Counted from the stretch's first letter, positions 27,609 through 38,194 are shown. The stretch is 64,000 bases of DNA from Hyphomonas sp. (GCA_017792365.1 CP051229.1:496001-560000), one strand, 5' to 3'. Numbers and translations are program-made. The notes: a model not told the origin generated them from the sequence alone.

Positions 27609-30212
27609 ATGATGAATTCAGGCGTGATCTCGTTCGACCTGATCAAGAAGATCGTGATTGCCGGCTTCGTGCTCGGCGTCGTCGCGGTGCTCGGGTTCTT
27701 CGTGTGGGTGTTCATGATCACCCAGGACCTTCCGTCCTCGGAAGACCTGGCGAACTACGAGCCCCCGATCACCAGCCGGGTTCACGCAGGCGACGGCAAG
27801 CTCGTCGCCGAATTCGCGAGCCAGCATCGCGTCTACGTTCCCTCGGAGGAACTGCCCGACCGGCTGGTCAACGCCTTCATCTCTGCCGAAGACAGCACGT
27901 TCTTCGAACATTCGGGCGTGAACCTGCTCGCCATGTTGCGGGGCACGGTCTGGAATGCGGTGCGCGGGCGCCGGATGACCGGCGGCTCCACGATCACGCA
28001 ACAGACCGTCAAGAACATGCTGACCGGCAATGAGCGGTCGGCCGAGCGCAAGGTGCGCGAGGCGATCCTCGCCCAGCGGCTCGAGAAGCAGTTCACCAAG
28101 CATGAGATCCTCGAACTCTACATGAACGAGATCTATCTCGGCGGACGCTCGTATGGCGTCGGGGCGGCCGCGCTGAACTATTTCGGCAAGTCGCTCGGGG
28201 ACCTGACCATCGCCGAGAGCGCGATGCTGGCGGCGCTGCCGCAGGCGCCGTCGCGCGTGAACCCGTACAATCGCCCGGAAGCGGCGGTCGAGCGCCGGAA
28301 CTGGGTGATCGAGCGGATGCAGATCAACGGCTTCATCAGCGCCGAGGAGGCTGCTGGCGCGCAGGCTGAGCCGCTGACGACCGTCGCGCGGCTGGACACC
28401 GACGAGAACCAGGCGTCGGCCTATTACGTCGAAGAGCTGCGCCGGAAGATTCTGCGCCTTGGCGAAGAGAAGAAGCTCGAAGGCTTCAGCAACGAGGAGG
28501 AGGCGACCAAGGCCTTCTACGAGGGCGGGCTGTCGATCCGCTCGACGCTGGACACCCAGATGCAGCTGGCCGCGCAGACCGCTCTGCGCGCCGGGCTCGA
28601 AACCTATGACCGCCGCCACGGCTGGCGCGGCCCGATTGGCACGATCGAGGCGGGCGAAGGCTTCGCCGAGCGGCTGGCTGAATTCGCAGAGAGCGACAAC
28701 GGCAAGAACGCTATCGCGGGCGCCGGCAATACGTGGCAGGTCGCGGTCGTCCAGTCTGCGGGCGACAAGGTCAGCCTCGGTCTTGCGGATGGACAGGACG
28801 GCAGCCTCGCCGCCGCGGACGTCAGCTGGGCGGCCAAGCACACGCGGCAGGGCGGCGGCAGCGGCCTCAAGCGCGGAGACGTGATCCTCGTCTCGCGGAT
28901 GCCGACGCCGGATGTTTCGACCCAGAAGTGGGCCGACTATGCCAACAAGAAAGAGCCGACCAGCGGCGCATGGCACCTCCGCCAGATCCCGCAGGTGCAG
29001 GGCGCACTGGTTGCGATGGACCCCCATACGGGCCGGGTTCTCGCGATGGCGGGCGGCTATTCCTTCCGCCGCAGCCAGTTCAACCGCGCCGTGCAGGCGG
29101 AGCGCCAGCCGGGTTCGTCGTTCAAGCCGTTCGTCTATGCGGCGGCGATGGAGAATGGCTGGACGCCGGCCAGCCTCGTGCTCGATGCGCCCTACGTGCT
29201 TTGCGACGACACGCAGGAGGAATGCTACAAGCCGAGCAACTACACCGACCAGTTCTACGGCATGCAGACGCTGCGGTTCGGGATCGAGCAATCCAAGAAC
29301 CCGATGACCGTCCGCCTTGCGCAGGACATGGGTCTTGAGCTGATGTCGGAGATCGGCGAGCGGACAGGCCTTTATGACGACCTGCCGCCCTATAACGCCA
29401 TGGCGCTCGGCGCGGGCGAGACCACGCCGCTGCGCATGGTGACCGGCTACGCAGAGCTGGTGAACGGCGGCAAAAAGGTCGAACCGATCCTGCTTGACCG
29501 CATCCAGAACCGCTACGGCCAGACCGTCTACAAGACCGACGCCCGCATCTGCGCCGGCTGCAATGAGGACTGGAGCCAGGGTCTCCAGCCGCCTGTGCTT
29601 CCGGACGAGCGCGAGCAGATCATGGATCCGGTGATCGCCTATCAGATGGTCTCCATCCTTGAAGGCGTCGTCCAGCGCGGCACGGGACGCAGCATCCAGT
29701 CGGTGGGCGTGCCGATCGCCGCCAAGACCGGAACCACCAACGACTTCATGGACGCCTGGACGGTCGGCTTCGGCCCCGACCTCGTTGCTGGCGTATGGGT
29801 GGGCTTCGACACGCCCCGGAAAATGGGCGAAGGCGAGTCCGGTGGACGGGTCGCCGCGCCGATCTATCGGGACTTCATGACCGCCGCCCTTCAGGACTCC
29901 GCCGGCCTGCCGTTCCGTATTCCGCCGGGCGTGCGCCTTGTGGAAATCGATTCCGAGACTGGCTGCCTGCCATCGGCCACCACGCGCAACATCATACTTG
30001 AGGCGTTCAAGCCGGGGACAGAACCGACCGATCGCTGCGAGTCGCAGAACTCAGTGCAGTTCATGCCCGACTACGACAACATCCTGCCGGGCGACGAGGC
30101 GGTCGCAGCTTCGCCCGGGGAAGGGCAGGCTGGTGCGCCATTCACGCCGCCGCCGTCCCAGCCCCAGCCTCAGTCCGACGGCGAATTGACACTGCGCGAC
30201 GGCATCTTCTAG
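27609..30212 (+). CDS. mrcA: Penicillin-binding protein 1A (bifunctional)
   Basis: An 867-residue class A PBP, polymerising and cross-linking peptidoglycan at the inner membrane. One membrane anchor at 11-36 precedes the GT51 glycosyltransferase domain (EDSTFFEHSGV with catalytic Glu94; GGSTITQQTVKNML; EIYLGGRSYGVGAAA). The transpeptidase domain has the SxxK motif in PGSSFKPF (near 503), SKN near 560 and KTGTTNDFMD near 705. The C-terminal tail is Pro/Gln-rich. I start at the first ATG of an ATGATG pair; the longer frame's N-terminus would place 26 charged residues before the anchor. Confidence 0.97.
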   Translation: MMNSGVISFDLIKKIVIAGFVLGVVAVLGFFVWVFMITQDLPSSEDLANYEPPITSRVHAGDGKLVAEFASQHRVYVPSEELPDRLVNAFISAEDSTFFEHSGVNLLAMLRGTVWNAVRGRRMTGGSTITQQTVKNMLTGNERSAERKVREAILAQRLEKQFTKHEILELYMNEIYLGGRSYGVGAAALNYFGKSLGDLTIAESAMLAALPQAPSRVNPYNRPEAAVERRNWVIERMQINGFISAEEAAGAQAEPLTTVARLDTDENQASAYYVEELRRKILRLGEEKKLEGFSNEEEATKAFYEGGLSIRSTLDTQMQLAAQTALRAGLETYDRRHGWRGPIGTIEAGEGFAERLAEFAESDNGKNAIAGAGNTWQVAVVQSAGDKVSLGLADGQDGSLAAADVSWAAKHTRQGGGSGLKRGDVILVSRMPTPDVSTQKWADYANKKEPTSGAWHLRQIPQVQGALVAMDPHTGRVLAMAGGYSFRRSQFNRAVQAERQPGSSFKPFVYAAAMENGWTPASLVLDAPYVLCDDTQEECYKPSNYTDQFYGMQTLRFGIEQSKNPMTVRLAQDMGLELMSEIGERTGLYDDLPPYNAMALGAGETTPLRMVTGYAELVNGGKKVEPILLDRIQNRYGQTVYKTDARICAGCNEDWSQGLQPPVLPDEREQIMDPVIAYQMVSILEGVVQRGTGRSIQSVGVPIAAKTGTTNDFMDAWTVGFGPDLVAGVWVGFDTPRKMGEGESGGRVAAPIYRDFMTAALQDSAGLPFRIPPGVRLVEIDSETGCLPSATTRNIILEAFKPGTEPTDRCESQNSVQFMPDYDNILPGDEAVAASPGEGQAGAPFTPPPSQPQPQSDGELTLRDGIF

Positions 30213-30268
30213 GGACAACCCAACGAGCGGGCCGCGATTTCGCGCCGCGAACGACGAAGGCACGCGCA

Positions 30269-31392
30269 ATGCAGCCCGAACTTGAATCCATGGTCGCCTC
30301 CATCAAGCAGTCGGTGGAACTGCTGAGGAGGCGTCTTTGACTGGAATGTCGCCGAGAGACGCTTCGCGGAGCTGACCGCGTTATCCGAACAACCTGACTT
30401 CTGGAACGACTCGACCCGGGCCCAGTCGCTGATGCGCGAGCGCAACCGGCTGGAGTCGGCGATGACCGACGTGCGCACGCTGGAGCAGGAGGCCTCCGAC
30501 GCCGTCGAGCTCTGGGAGCTCGCAAACGCTGAAGGCGACGAGGCGACCCTCGGCGAGATCGCGGAGATGCTGCGCGGCGCGGTTGCCCGCGCATCCGAGG
30601 CCGAACTCAAGGCGCTGCTGTCCGGGGAAGTCGACGGCAACGACTGCTATGTCGAGATCCATGCCGGGGCGGGCGGCACCGAGAGCCGTGACTGGGCGTC
30701 GATGCTGGCGGATGTATGCGCGCTGGGCGAACGCCCGCGGCTTCAAGGTCGAGCACATCGAGGAGCATGAGGGCGAGGAAGCCGGCATCAAGTCAGCCAC
30801 GATGATGATGAAGGGCGAAAGCGCCTATGGCTGGCTGAAGAGCGAGTCTGGCGTGCACCGGCTGGTGCGTATCTCGCCGTTCGACTCCAACGCGCGGCGG
30901 CATACGAGCTTCGCCTCGGTCTGGGTCTATCCCGTGATTGACGACACGATCGAGGTCGAGATCGACGAGAAGGACGTGCGCACCGACACTTATCGGGCGT
31001 CCGGCGCGGGCGGCCAGCACATCAACAAGACGGACAGTGCGGTGCGGCTGACGCACGAGCCGACTGGAATCGTTGTGTCCTGCCAGACTGACCGTTCGCA
31101 GCACAAGAACCGCGCTGCGGCCTGGGACATGCTGAGGGCGCGCCTTTATGAGCTGGAGCTCAAGAAGCGCGAGGAGGCCGCTCAGGCGGAGCAGGATTCC
31201 AAGAGCGAGATCGGCTGGGGCCACCAGATCCGCTCTTACGTCCTGCAACCGTATCAGATGGTGAAGGACCTGCGGACAGGCGTGGAGACATCCGACACGG
31301 GCGGCGTGCTCGACGGGGACATCGACAGCTTCCTGTCGGCGGCGCTGTCGCACAAGCTGAGCCCAGGCGAGGCGGTCGCCGACCTCGAATAG
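30269..31392 (+). CDS. prfB: Peptide chain release factor 2 (programmed +1 frameshift, plus a second break near 30710)
   Basis: RF2 recognises UGA and UAA stop codons. The zero-frame start ([20 protein letters not shown]) reaches an in-frame TGA at 30338, the conserved autoregulatory frameshift, and continues in +1 as [14 protein letters not shown] second break at about 30710 is not part of the known mechanism: the frame reads DWASMLA and resumes as [20 protein letters not shown], consistent with a two-base loss. The rest is typical, with the GGQ loop [12 protein letters not shown] near residue 247 and [10 protein letters not shown]. The second break is probably a sequence error. A strong terminator follows the stop codon. 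Confidence 0.94.
30326..30341 (+). promoter_or_regulatory. Programmed +1 frameshift site of prfB
   Basis: A Shine-Dalgarno-like AGGAGG (30326-30331), three bases, then CTT TGA C (30335-30341). Spacing and slippery codon equal those of the E. coli prfB site. When RF2 is scarce, ribosomes slip from CTT onto TTT-like pairing and read GAC instead of stopping at TGA. Confidence 0.95.
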
Positions 31393-31394
31393 AA

Positions 31395-31422
31395 AAAGGC
31401 CGCACCCGGGGGCGCGGCCTTT
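31395..31422. terminator. Terminator between prfB and the bactofilin gene
   Basis: AAAGGCCGC pairs with GCGGCCTTT across a 10-base loop, just after the prfB stop. A-rich and T-rich flanks on both sides suit a bidirectional terminator for these convergent genes. Confidence 0.85.
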
Positions 31423-31446
31423 CCCGAAACTGGTTGTGCAAGCCGG

Positions 31447-31926
31447 CTAGCTGACGATGGTCGGGCCGTTGGCTGCTGCGCTGCTGGACGACGACTGCTG
31501 GCCGCTGCTCAGCGGGTCCTGCGAGTGCTTCACGGCGCCTTCGAACACGGCGTTCGGCTCAATCGCGAGCGAGGCGTGGTAGATATCGCCCTGAACCTTG
31601 GCGCCCGAGCACAGCTGGACCTTGCGGCTGCGGATGGTGCCTTCGACCGTGCCTTTGACGACGACGGTTTCCGCGACAACCTCGCCTTTGACGCCGCCCG
31701 TCTCACCGATCGTCAGTGCAGAAGCGCGGACATCGCCTTCGATCAGGCCGTTGATGTCGAGCTCGCCCTGCGAGGAGATCGAGCCCTTCATCTTCACATC
31801 GGCGCTGATGATCGACGGACCGGCTCGCGAAGGAGCAGCCTGGCGCTTGGCGGGTTCAGGCGACGCCGGGCGCGGCGGGGCCGGCGCGGGCGTCGGTTGA
31901 TCTGGTGTCTTACCCCTCGTGAACAT
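31447..31926 (-). CDS. bacA: Bactofilin (BacA-type polymer-forming cytoskeletal protein)
   Basis: A 159-residue bactofilin. The bactofilin beta-helix covers about residues 38-130 (SIISADVKMKGSISSQGELD, GLIEGDVRASALTIGE, GEVVAETVVVKGTVEGTIRS). It is flanked by a Pro-rich N-terminal tail (8-35) and a Ser-rich C-terminal tail. Bactofilins self-assemble without nucleotide and localise cell-wall enzymes in stalked and budding alphaproteobacteria. The gene overlaps the upstream M23 peptidase gene by 17 bases, so the two are co-transcribed and translationally coupled. This is the arrangement known for bactofilin–M23 pairs that shape cell curvature, stalks or buds. Confidence 0.93.
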   Translation of the reverse strand: MFTRGKTPDQPTPAPAPPRPASPEPAKRQAAPSRAGPSIISADVKMKGSISSQGELDINGLIEGDVRASALTIGETGGVKGEVVAETVVVKGTVEGTIRSRKVQLCSGAKVQGDIYHASLAIEPNAVFEGAVKHSQDPLSSGQQSSSSSAAANGPTIVS

Positions 31927-33127
31927 GCTTGCCTGCCCTCAGGAACTTGATTGGATCGTATGTCTTGCCGCGGAACATCACTTCATAGTGGAGGTGAGGA
32001 CCGGTGCTGCGGCCGGTTGAACCCATCGTACCGACTTTCTCGCCGATGGCTATAGTTTCACCGCGCCGCGCTGTAACGGATTGCAGGTGCCCGTAACGGG
32101 TCACGAAACCAAGGCCGTGGTCGATCTCGACGCAACGTCCATAGCCCGCCTTGGAGCCAGCAAAGATGACCGTGCCTGGCGCTGTGGCGGTGATTGGGGC
32201 GCCGGAATAGGCCGCGATATCGACCCCGTCATGCCACGCCGTGCGGCGGGTGAACGGATCGGACCGGAAGCCGAAGCCTGAGGTCTCACGGTAGGGAATG
32301 CTGAGCGGCGCGCCCAGGGGCAGGGCGTTCATGAGGTCTTCGTAGGCCTGCGCTTCCTGCAGCCGCGCGGCGACCTCGAGGACGCGGCGCTCGAAGCTGT
32401 CGAGCTCTTCTTCGTCGTAGCCTTCGATCTGCAGCCCGCCGACTTCGACCAGCGGGCCGCCCATGCCGGGCTGCTCCAACAGGCGCGACAGCGGAACGCC
32501 CGTGAGGCGAATGACGCCGCGCGCGCTCTCGGCGCGGCTGACAGCTTCGTCTTCGGCAGTGTTCAGGAAGGCGGTCTGCTCAGCGCGCAGGCCATCAAAC
32601 TTGGCGCGGAAGCCGGCGACGTCATTCGAGGCGAGCGTAACGTCACCCGGATGGCTCTGGCGCGGGTCGGCCTCTTCGATCGTCGAGTCAACGAGGAAGT
32701 TGGCGCCGCTCATGGCGACCGCGTTGGCGACGTCCTGACCTTGCAGGTTCGCGAGCAGGAATTTCAGTGTGGTGTGGCGGTCCTGCGCTTCGGTGATGTG
32801 CTGCTCGAATTCCGAGGTGCGCTTTTCCAGCAGGGAGAGAGCGATCGCCTCACCGGCGCGGGCCTGCTTCAGCTCTCGCTCGTAGCGGGCGACCTTGCGG
32901 TCGCTGGCGCCGTTCTGGACGCTGAGCGTCGGTCCACGCAGCAGGACGCTGACGGTCGCGAACAGGCACCAGCCGACCACGATCGTCGCGAGGCCAGCCA
33001 TGCCGGCTTGCCGCCACGGCGACACCGACACGTAGCGAACTGAGCCGCCGCTGCGATGGTAGATTTGTCTTTCAGGGAAGGCCTTATCGAATAGCGCCTT
33101 GATGCGGGATCCGATGTGTGTCGCCAT
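31910..33127 (-). CDS. Membrane-bound M23 endopeptidase partner of the bactofilin
   Basis: A 405-residue LytM-type peptidoglycan endopeptidase resembling LmdC of budding alphaproteobacteria (similarity by layout). A short cytoplasmic N-terminus, one membrane helix at about 42-63 (GMAGLATIVVGWCLFATVSV), a coiled-coil periplasmic stretch (about 75-200), and a C-terminal M23 domain. Zinc-site residues are present: HDGVDIAA (HxxxD) and GPHLHYEV (HxH), so it is predicted to be active. It likely cuts DD-crosslinks where the bactofilin polymer positions it. Its end overlaps the bactofilin start. Confidence 0.93.
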   Translation of the reverse strand: MATHIGSRIKALFDKAFPERQIYHRSGGSVRYVSVSPWRQAGMAGLATIVVGWCLFATVSVLLRGPTLSVQNGASDRKVARYERELKQARAGEAIALSLLEKRTSEFEQHITEAQDRHTTLKFLLANLQGQDVANAVAMSGANFLVDSTIEEADPRQSHPGDVTLASNDVAGFRAKFDGLRAEQTAFLNTAEDEAVSRAESARGVIRLTGVPLSRLLEQPGMGGPLVEVGGLQIEGYDEEELDSFERRVLEVAARLQEAQAYEDLMNALPLGAPLSIPYRETSGFGFRSDPFTRRTAWHDGVDIAAYSGAPITATAPGTVIFAGSKAGYGRCVEIDHGLGFVTRYGHLQSVTARRGETIAIGEKVGTMGSTGRSTGPHLHYEVMFRGKTYDPIKFLRAGKHVHEG

Positions 33128-33319
33128 TTACGCCGCCCGATGATTATCGTTACGCGCCACTGCAACACCGCCCGCCCGCGTGTTGCCCGGCGGCCACATG
33201 CTTACCTCACAATGTTCAGCAAGCGAAGCCCTTTCGGCCGCATTTTTCAGGCATTGTGCACATCAGAATTTAAGCAGCTATGAACGAACGAAAATTTCGC
33301 TGGTCTGGTTAGCGAAGCG
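33128..33319. promoter_or_regulatory. AT-richer region upstream of the M23/bactofilin operon
   Basis: This 192-base gap is distinctly lower in GC and must hold the promoter of the M23–bactofilin pair. It includes an 11-base palindrome CGAAAATTTCG at 33289-33299. No clear -35/-10 pair. Confidence 0.4.
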
Positions 33320-33791
33320 TCAACGCGCGGTCGCCTCAAGCACCTCTTCGGGATGGCCGGCGACCTTTACCTTACGCCAGACGCGTCGAATCATTCCCTC
33401 TTCGTCGATCAGGAAAGTCGAGCGTTCGATTCCCATGAACTTGCGTCCATACATGCTCTTCTCCTTCCAGACGCCAAACGACTGCAAACCTTGCCGTCCT
33501 CATCTGACGCAAGGACCACCTTGAGATCGTGCTTGTCGATGAAGCGCTGATGGGAGGCCGGCTGTCGCGCGAGACGCCCACGATCTCCACCTTGCGGCGC
33601 TTGAACTTGGACTGCAGTTCGCTGAAGCCGACCGCTTCCTTTGTACACCCTGAAGTAGCATCCTTAGGGTAGAAGAAGAGTACGAGACGTCTGCCGGCGA
33701 AATCAGACAGGCTGAGCGTGTCGCCATTCGTGGCGGGCATTTTGAACTTCGGCGCCTTGTCGCCCTCGGAAACGGTTTTAGCCACTGTCAC
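33320..33791 (-). CDS. bcp: Thioredoxin-dependent thiol peroxidase Bcp (frame broken near 33563 and 33483)
   Basis: About 157 residues when three frames are joined. Bcp/PrxQ reduces peroxides using thioredoxin. The N-terminal frame has GDKAPKFKMPATNGDTLSLS and the active site YPKDATSGCTKEA (peroxidatic Cys near 49). The second frame reads PASHQRFIDKHDLKVVLASD and the third SFGVWKEKSMYGRKFMGIER, then EEVLEATAR before TGA at 33320. Each break is repaired by adding one C to a short C run (GVSRDSPASH, and GKVCQSFGV). This is a clear homopolymer indel pattern, so the gene is probably intact in the organism. It is divergent from the AsmA-like gene. Confidence 0.92.
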
Positions 33792-33848
33792 CTCGTGTTT
33801 TCTTAGGGTGAAGTTGAAGGAGTCGTATCCTTCGCAGATTGAGCACGT

Positions 33849-36800
33849 ATGGCCAGCGAAGTCGAACGCAAGCAGGGGGAGGGGAAACGCGCACGGTTTA
33901 CCGTTCGCATGGTGCTGTTCGAAATCATCGCCTTCTTCGTGTTCGCCCTGCTGGCGGCCGCCGCCTTTATCGCCTGGCGGCTATCCCAAGGACCGATCGA
34001 TCTTGAACTGATCCGGCCGCAGGTGGAGCAGGCCCTGTCGAACGCGCGCGGCGGCGATCCCGTGACGATCGATCAGCTGGTTCTCGAATGGTCGAGGGAA
34101 TCCAACCGGGTCGAGGCCGCGGCGCGCGGCCTGACCGCGCTGGAGGAAAGCGGCGATTCTGCCTTCAGGGCAGAGCGGGCTGTCGTCTCGCTCGACGCCG
34201 CATCGCTTCTTGGCGGACGGATCAAGACGACACGCCTCAGACTGGAGCGGGGGTCGGCTTCGGTCGTGCGGTCGGCAGATGGCGTGTGGACGCTCGCTGA
34301 CATTGAACTCCTCCGGGAGCCGCCGAGCGGCGACCTGCTCGAGGCCTTGAGGGCGCTCGACTGGCCCACGCTGGCGACGCCGATCCGCGCCCTGATCTCT
34401 GCGGGGTCGTTCGAGTACGTGGAGCTCGCGGACTTCCGGATCTTTGTCGAAGACGAAAAGGCGTCGACCCGGTGGCAGGCCTATCCGGTCGCCGGCGTGT
34501 GGCGCGCCAACCCGGACGGCGTCAGCCTCGACCTCGACATGCAGCTGGTCGGGCGCTCGGACCCCAACCGTGTTCGCATTCTTCTGAATGCAGATGGCGA
34601 GGTCTCGACCGCGAGCGGGCGGCTTGCGCTGGAGGGAGTCGATCCGCTCGGCCTTGCGACGGTGTTCGGGTATGGCGGCGATGACTTTGAATCAACGCGC
34701 CCGGCGAATGCCGAATTCGAGATTGCCGCTTCCGAAGCGGCCGGGCTGACCAGCGCGCGGTTGAGCCTTTCCGACGTCACCGGGCGCGGCGCCCTGGGCG
34801 GCCTCGTCTGGGATGTTCGTTCGCTGGCGGTGAGCGCCGCATTCGACCCTGAATCCCGCTCGATCCTGATCGACCGTTTTGCCGTCGACTCCGAGCGCAT
34901 GGGCGGCGCGGTGAGCGCGCGCTTTAACATTGGGCGCGTTCTGGACGGAGAGCTGGACGAAGCCATTCCGTTCGAGATCGCCGGCAGCGACTTCTCGCTG
35001 TCGGCCCAGCCGGTGTTCGAGGATGTCTGGCGGTTCGAGGCGGCGGATGTCGCCGGCACGATCGACCTTGCGACGCGGCGGATGGACTTCAACCGGATCA
35101 GCCTGTCGAGCGGCGGCTTCAACGTCGACGGCGCCGCCGAGCTATGGCTTGCGCGGACCGAGGATGGCGGCGACCAGCTTGGCGCCAAAGTCGAGGCGAC
35201 AGCGACCGGCGCGGCGACCAAGGAGACGGTGCTGGCGTTCTGGCCGGTTGGCCTTGGCGCGGATGGGCGCGACTGGGTGAGGGACAACATACTGGCTGGC
35301 GACGTGACGTCTGCGGACTTCGTGATGGACTGGCCGCCCGGCGCCAACGCCTGGGCTTCCTGCCGAACGAGCATCTAACGCTTGAGTTCGATGTCGAGCG
35401 GGCGACGGTGCAGATCATGGATGACCTTCCGCCGGCTCGGAACGTGACGGCGCGCGGCCACATGGAGGGCAACTCCCTCCGGGTGGATGTCACGAGCGGA
35501 TCGATGAGCCGCTGGCGCGTCGACGACGCGGAGGTCGAGCTGCCGCGTTTCCACCCCAAGGGCGCGGAGATGAAGATCGTGGCCTCCGGGCAGGGACCGT
35601 TCCTGGACCTGATGCAGGTGCTGGATCGCTCGGAGCTGAACATCGGCGAGGGGTACGGGCTCCAGATCGAAGGCATGTCCGGCGAGGGCGGCCTTGAGGT
35701 CGAGTTCATCCGGCCGATGCTGCGCGACGTGCCGGACGAGGACTTGCGGTACACGATCAGCGGCGGATTCCAGAACGCATCGGCGCCACAGATACTTGGC
35801 GACTTTGCGCTTACCAATTCCGACGTCCGGGCGGAGGTGACGCAGGACGGCCTGTCGATCTCCGGCGCGGGCCGGCTGGGGCCGGCGCCGGTTGTGTTCG
35901 ACTGGTCCGAGCGGTTCCTCGATGACGAGGACGTGGCGGCGGGCGAAGTGCCGAGCAATCTTGTCGTCTCGGCGCGCGTGACGCCCGACCTGTTGAACGA
36001 GTTCGGCATCGCCGCCCGGAACTTCATGCAGGGCGAGGCTGTCGTGGAGATGCGGGCCGGCGGATCGGGCCGGGACTTCTCAACGATCGTCGCGGATGTC
36101 GACCTGACGCCGGCCTCGCTCGAGATCCTCGAGTTCGGCTGGCGGAAGGAGTATGACGAGCCGGCGCGCGGGACGATCCGGTATGCGAAGAACGCGATGG
36201 GCGTCGGCGTCGCCACCGGCGACATCCGCGCCGACGGGCTGGAACTGCTGGGCGACATGACGTTCACCGCCGCGGGCGAGCTCGATGCGGTCGGCATCGA
36301 GCGGATCTTCTCGCGCGGCAATGTCGACCTGCGCGGCGGACTGAGCCGGCGCAGCGATGGCGGCTTCGTGCTGGACATGCGCGGCCCCATGTTCGACGCG
36401 AGCCCCTGGATGGACACCTTCCTCTCCATGTCCGGCGCCGACGGCGATGCGGCGGAGAGCGAGCAGGCCGATTTGCAGATCCGGCTGGACGCCGACCGCA
36501 TCCGCCTGCGCGAGGAGGCGACCTTGCTGGATGCGACCGTCGATCTCGTGCTCGACGCCGAGGGGCCGCGGCAGGGACGGATCAATGGCCGCATCAGCGA
36601 AGGCAAGGCCGTAGACGTGCGCATCGAGCCGGACGGCGAGAGCCGGCGGATTTCCTTGCGGTCCGATGATGCAGGCTTCGGCGCCAAGGTGCTGCTGAAA
36701 CTGGACAACCTGGTTGGCGGATCGCTCGTGGTCGACGGCGTCTTCACCGATGGCGTCGGCAATGCGGTGATGACCATGACCGACGTGCGCCTGACCGAGG

Positions 36801-37375
36801 CGCCGATGCTGACGCAGATGCTGTCGCTGGCTTCGCTGCGTGGGCTGAGCGATGTGTTGAGCGGGGACGGCATCCTGTTCTCGCGGGTCGAGACGCCGCT
36901 GCGGCTGACCGAGGGGCGTATCGATATCGTCGGCCTGCGGGCGTCGGGTCCGGCGATGGGCCTGACGGCGCGCGGCTGGGTCTCGCCGCAGGACGAGGAG
37001 ATCTCGCTCGACGGCGTCCTGGTGCCGTCGTTCGGCGTGAACTCCGCGCTGGGCGGCCTGCCGATCATCGGCGATCTGTTCGTGTCGCGTCAGGGCGAGG
37101 GCATCTTTGCGCCGACCTATTCGGTGCGTGGCGAGTTCAGCCGGGCGCGCGTGGCGGTGAACCCGATTGCGGCGGTGACGCCCGGCGTGCTGCGCCGGAT
37201 CTTCGAGAACCCCGAACAGCCGCCGCCGCTCGAGCCGCAAGTGTCGGACGACACGCGCGCGGAGCCTCCGCCGGTGGTGCCGAACGATCGCCCGGATGCG
37301 CCGCGCCCGCAGCCGGTTCGTCCAAGCGATCGCCCGGACACGCCGCGTCCGCAGTCGGCGCCTTCAGCCAATTAG
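33849..37375 (+). CDS. Large AsmA/YhdP-like envelope protein, DUF3971 (frame broken near 35343)
   Basis: About 1175 residues when the two frames are joined. One N-terminal membrane helix (about 23-44, VLFEIIAFFVFALLAAAAFI) anchors a long periplasmic beta-rich protein. DUF3971 lies in the first half, and the second half carries the AsmA_2-like end (LTQMLSLASLRGLSDVLSGD; SGPAMGLTARGWV; GLPIIGDLF). Proteins of this group form tube-like bridges that move phospholipid from the inner to the outer membrane. The tail is a Pro-rich imperfect repeat (DRPDAPRPQPVRPSDRPDTP). The break between DWPPGA and RLGFLPNEHLTLEFD needs a one- or two-base indel; both parts look intact. Confidence 0.88.
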
Positions 37376-37453
37376 GCGTGCGGCGGCGCCTCCGCGCAGC
37401 TTTGCTGGCGGAGCGTTGGGGCTGGGGTGTTCGATCTGTTGTCAGATAGCCCC

Positions 37454-37564
37454 GTCATTCCGGACAAGCGGCGCAGCCGCGCCGATCCGGAACCCAGCCG
37501 TGGCAAGTTGCTTCGAGGACTGGGTTCCGGGTCTGCGGCGCTTTACGCCTTCGCCCGGAATGAC
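37454..37564. repeat. Two-armed palindromic repeat (full element)
   Basis: Starts CCCGTCATTCCGGAC, with inner edges CCGGAACCCAG and CTGGGTTCCGGG, and ends CCCGGAATGACGGGG, so the two outer 45-base arms can pair. It lies between the AsmA-like gene and a convergent hypothetical gene, where it could end both transcripts. Confidence 0.8.
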
Positions 37565-37572
37565 GGGGTGGT

Positions 37573-38061
37573 TTAGGGCGGCGCGGAGATGCGCGATGGG
37601 TTGTGGGATGTTGGGGCGGCGCAGGCTGCGTGGCGCGTGAGACGCGGCCCATGGCTGCGGCGTTGGTTGCGGAAATAGAGGTAGGTGAGCTTGCGCGAGA
37701 AGCGGCTCCGGCGGCCGATGGCGCGGCGGTATTGGGCCATGCGTGCTGTACGGCGGCGGTTGAGGATGATGCGGTGGTGGGGGTGGAGCGCGCTTGGCTT
37801 CAGGCGGACGCGGATGTCGAGGCGGCGTCCGGTTGTGACGGCGTAGGCTTCGTGGGTTTCGAGGAGGTCTAGGCGTCCGGCGATTCTCGCGGCGGCTTCG
37901 AAGGTGAGGCGGGCGAGGAGCTGTTCGGCTTCGGCGAAGAGGCGTTCGAGGTCGAAATGGCGGGTGGGGTCGGCGAGGAATTGCAGCATCAATGCGATCA
38001 GCGCCCGGACGCGGTCGAGCGTCGGGTTGTGGTCGTGCTGTGATGTCGGGGCCGTGTTCAT
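37573..38061 (-). CDS. Conserved hypothetical protein
   Basis: A 162-residue protein, unrecognised by name. It has an acidic helical middle (DLERLFAEAEQLLARLTFEA near 42-61), then LDLLETHEAYAVTTGRRLDI near 66-85 and a very basic C-terminal half (LNRRRTARMAQYRRAIGRRS near 100-120). There is no signal peptide or membrane segment. The basic half suggests nucleic acid or membrane-surface binding, but this is a guess. Gene call based on protein-like composition; it is flanked on the 3' side by a repeat element. Confidence 0.5.
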   Translation of the reverse strand: MNTAPTSQHDHNPTLDRVRALIALMLQFLADPTRHFDLERLFAEAEQLLARLTFEAAARIAGRLDLLETHEAYAVTTGRRLDIRVRLKPSALHPHHRIILNRRRTARMAQYRRAIGRRSRFSRKLTYLYFRNQRRSHGPRLTRHAACAAPTSHNPSRISAPP

Positions 38062-38194
38062 GTGGAGGACATGATGCGGCTGGCTTTGGGGTGTTCGACA
38101 GATTTTCGCGAATGGACGGAGCCGTGGGTGTCCGGGCCTGTCTTGTCGAGGACAGATGGTCGGGCTGCGCCCGGCTTTTTCTTGTTGGACTGGA

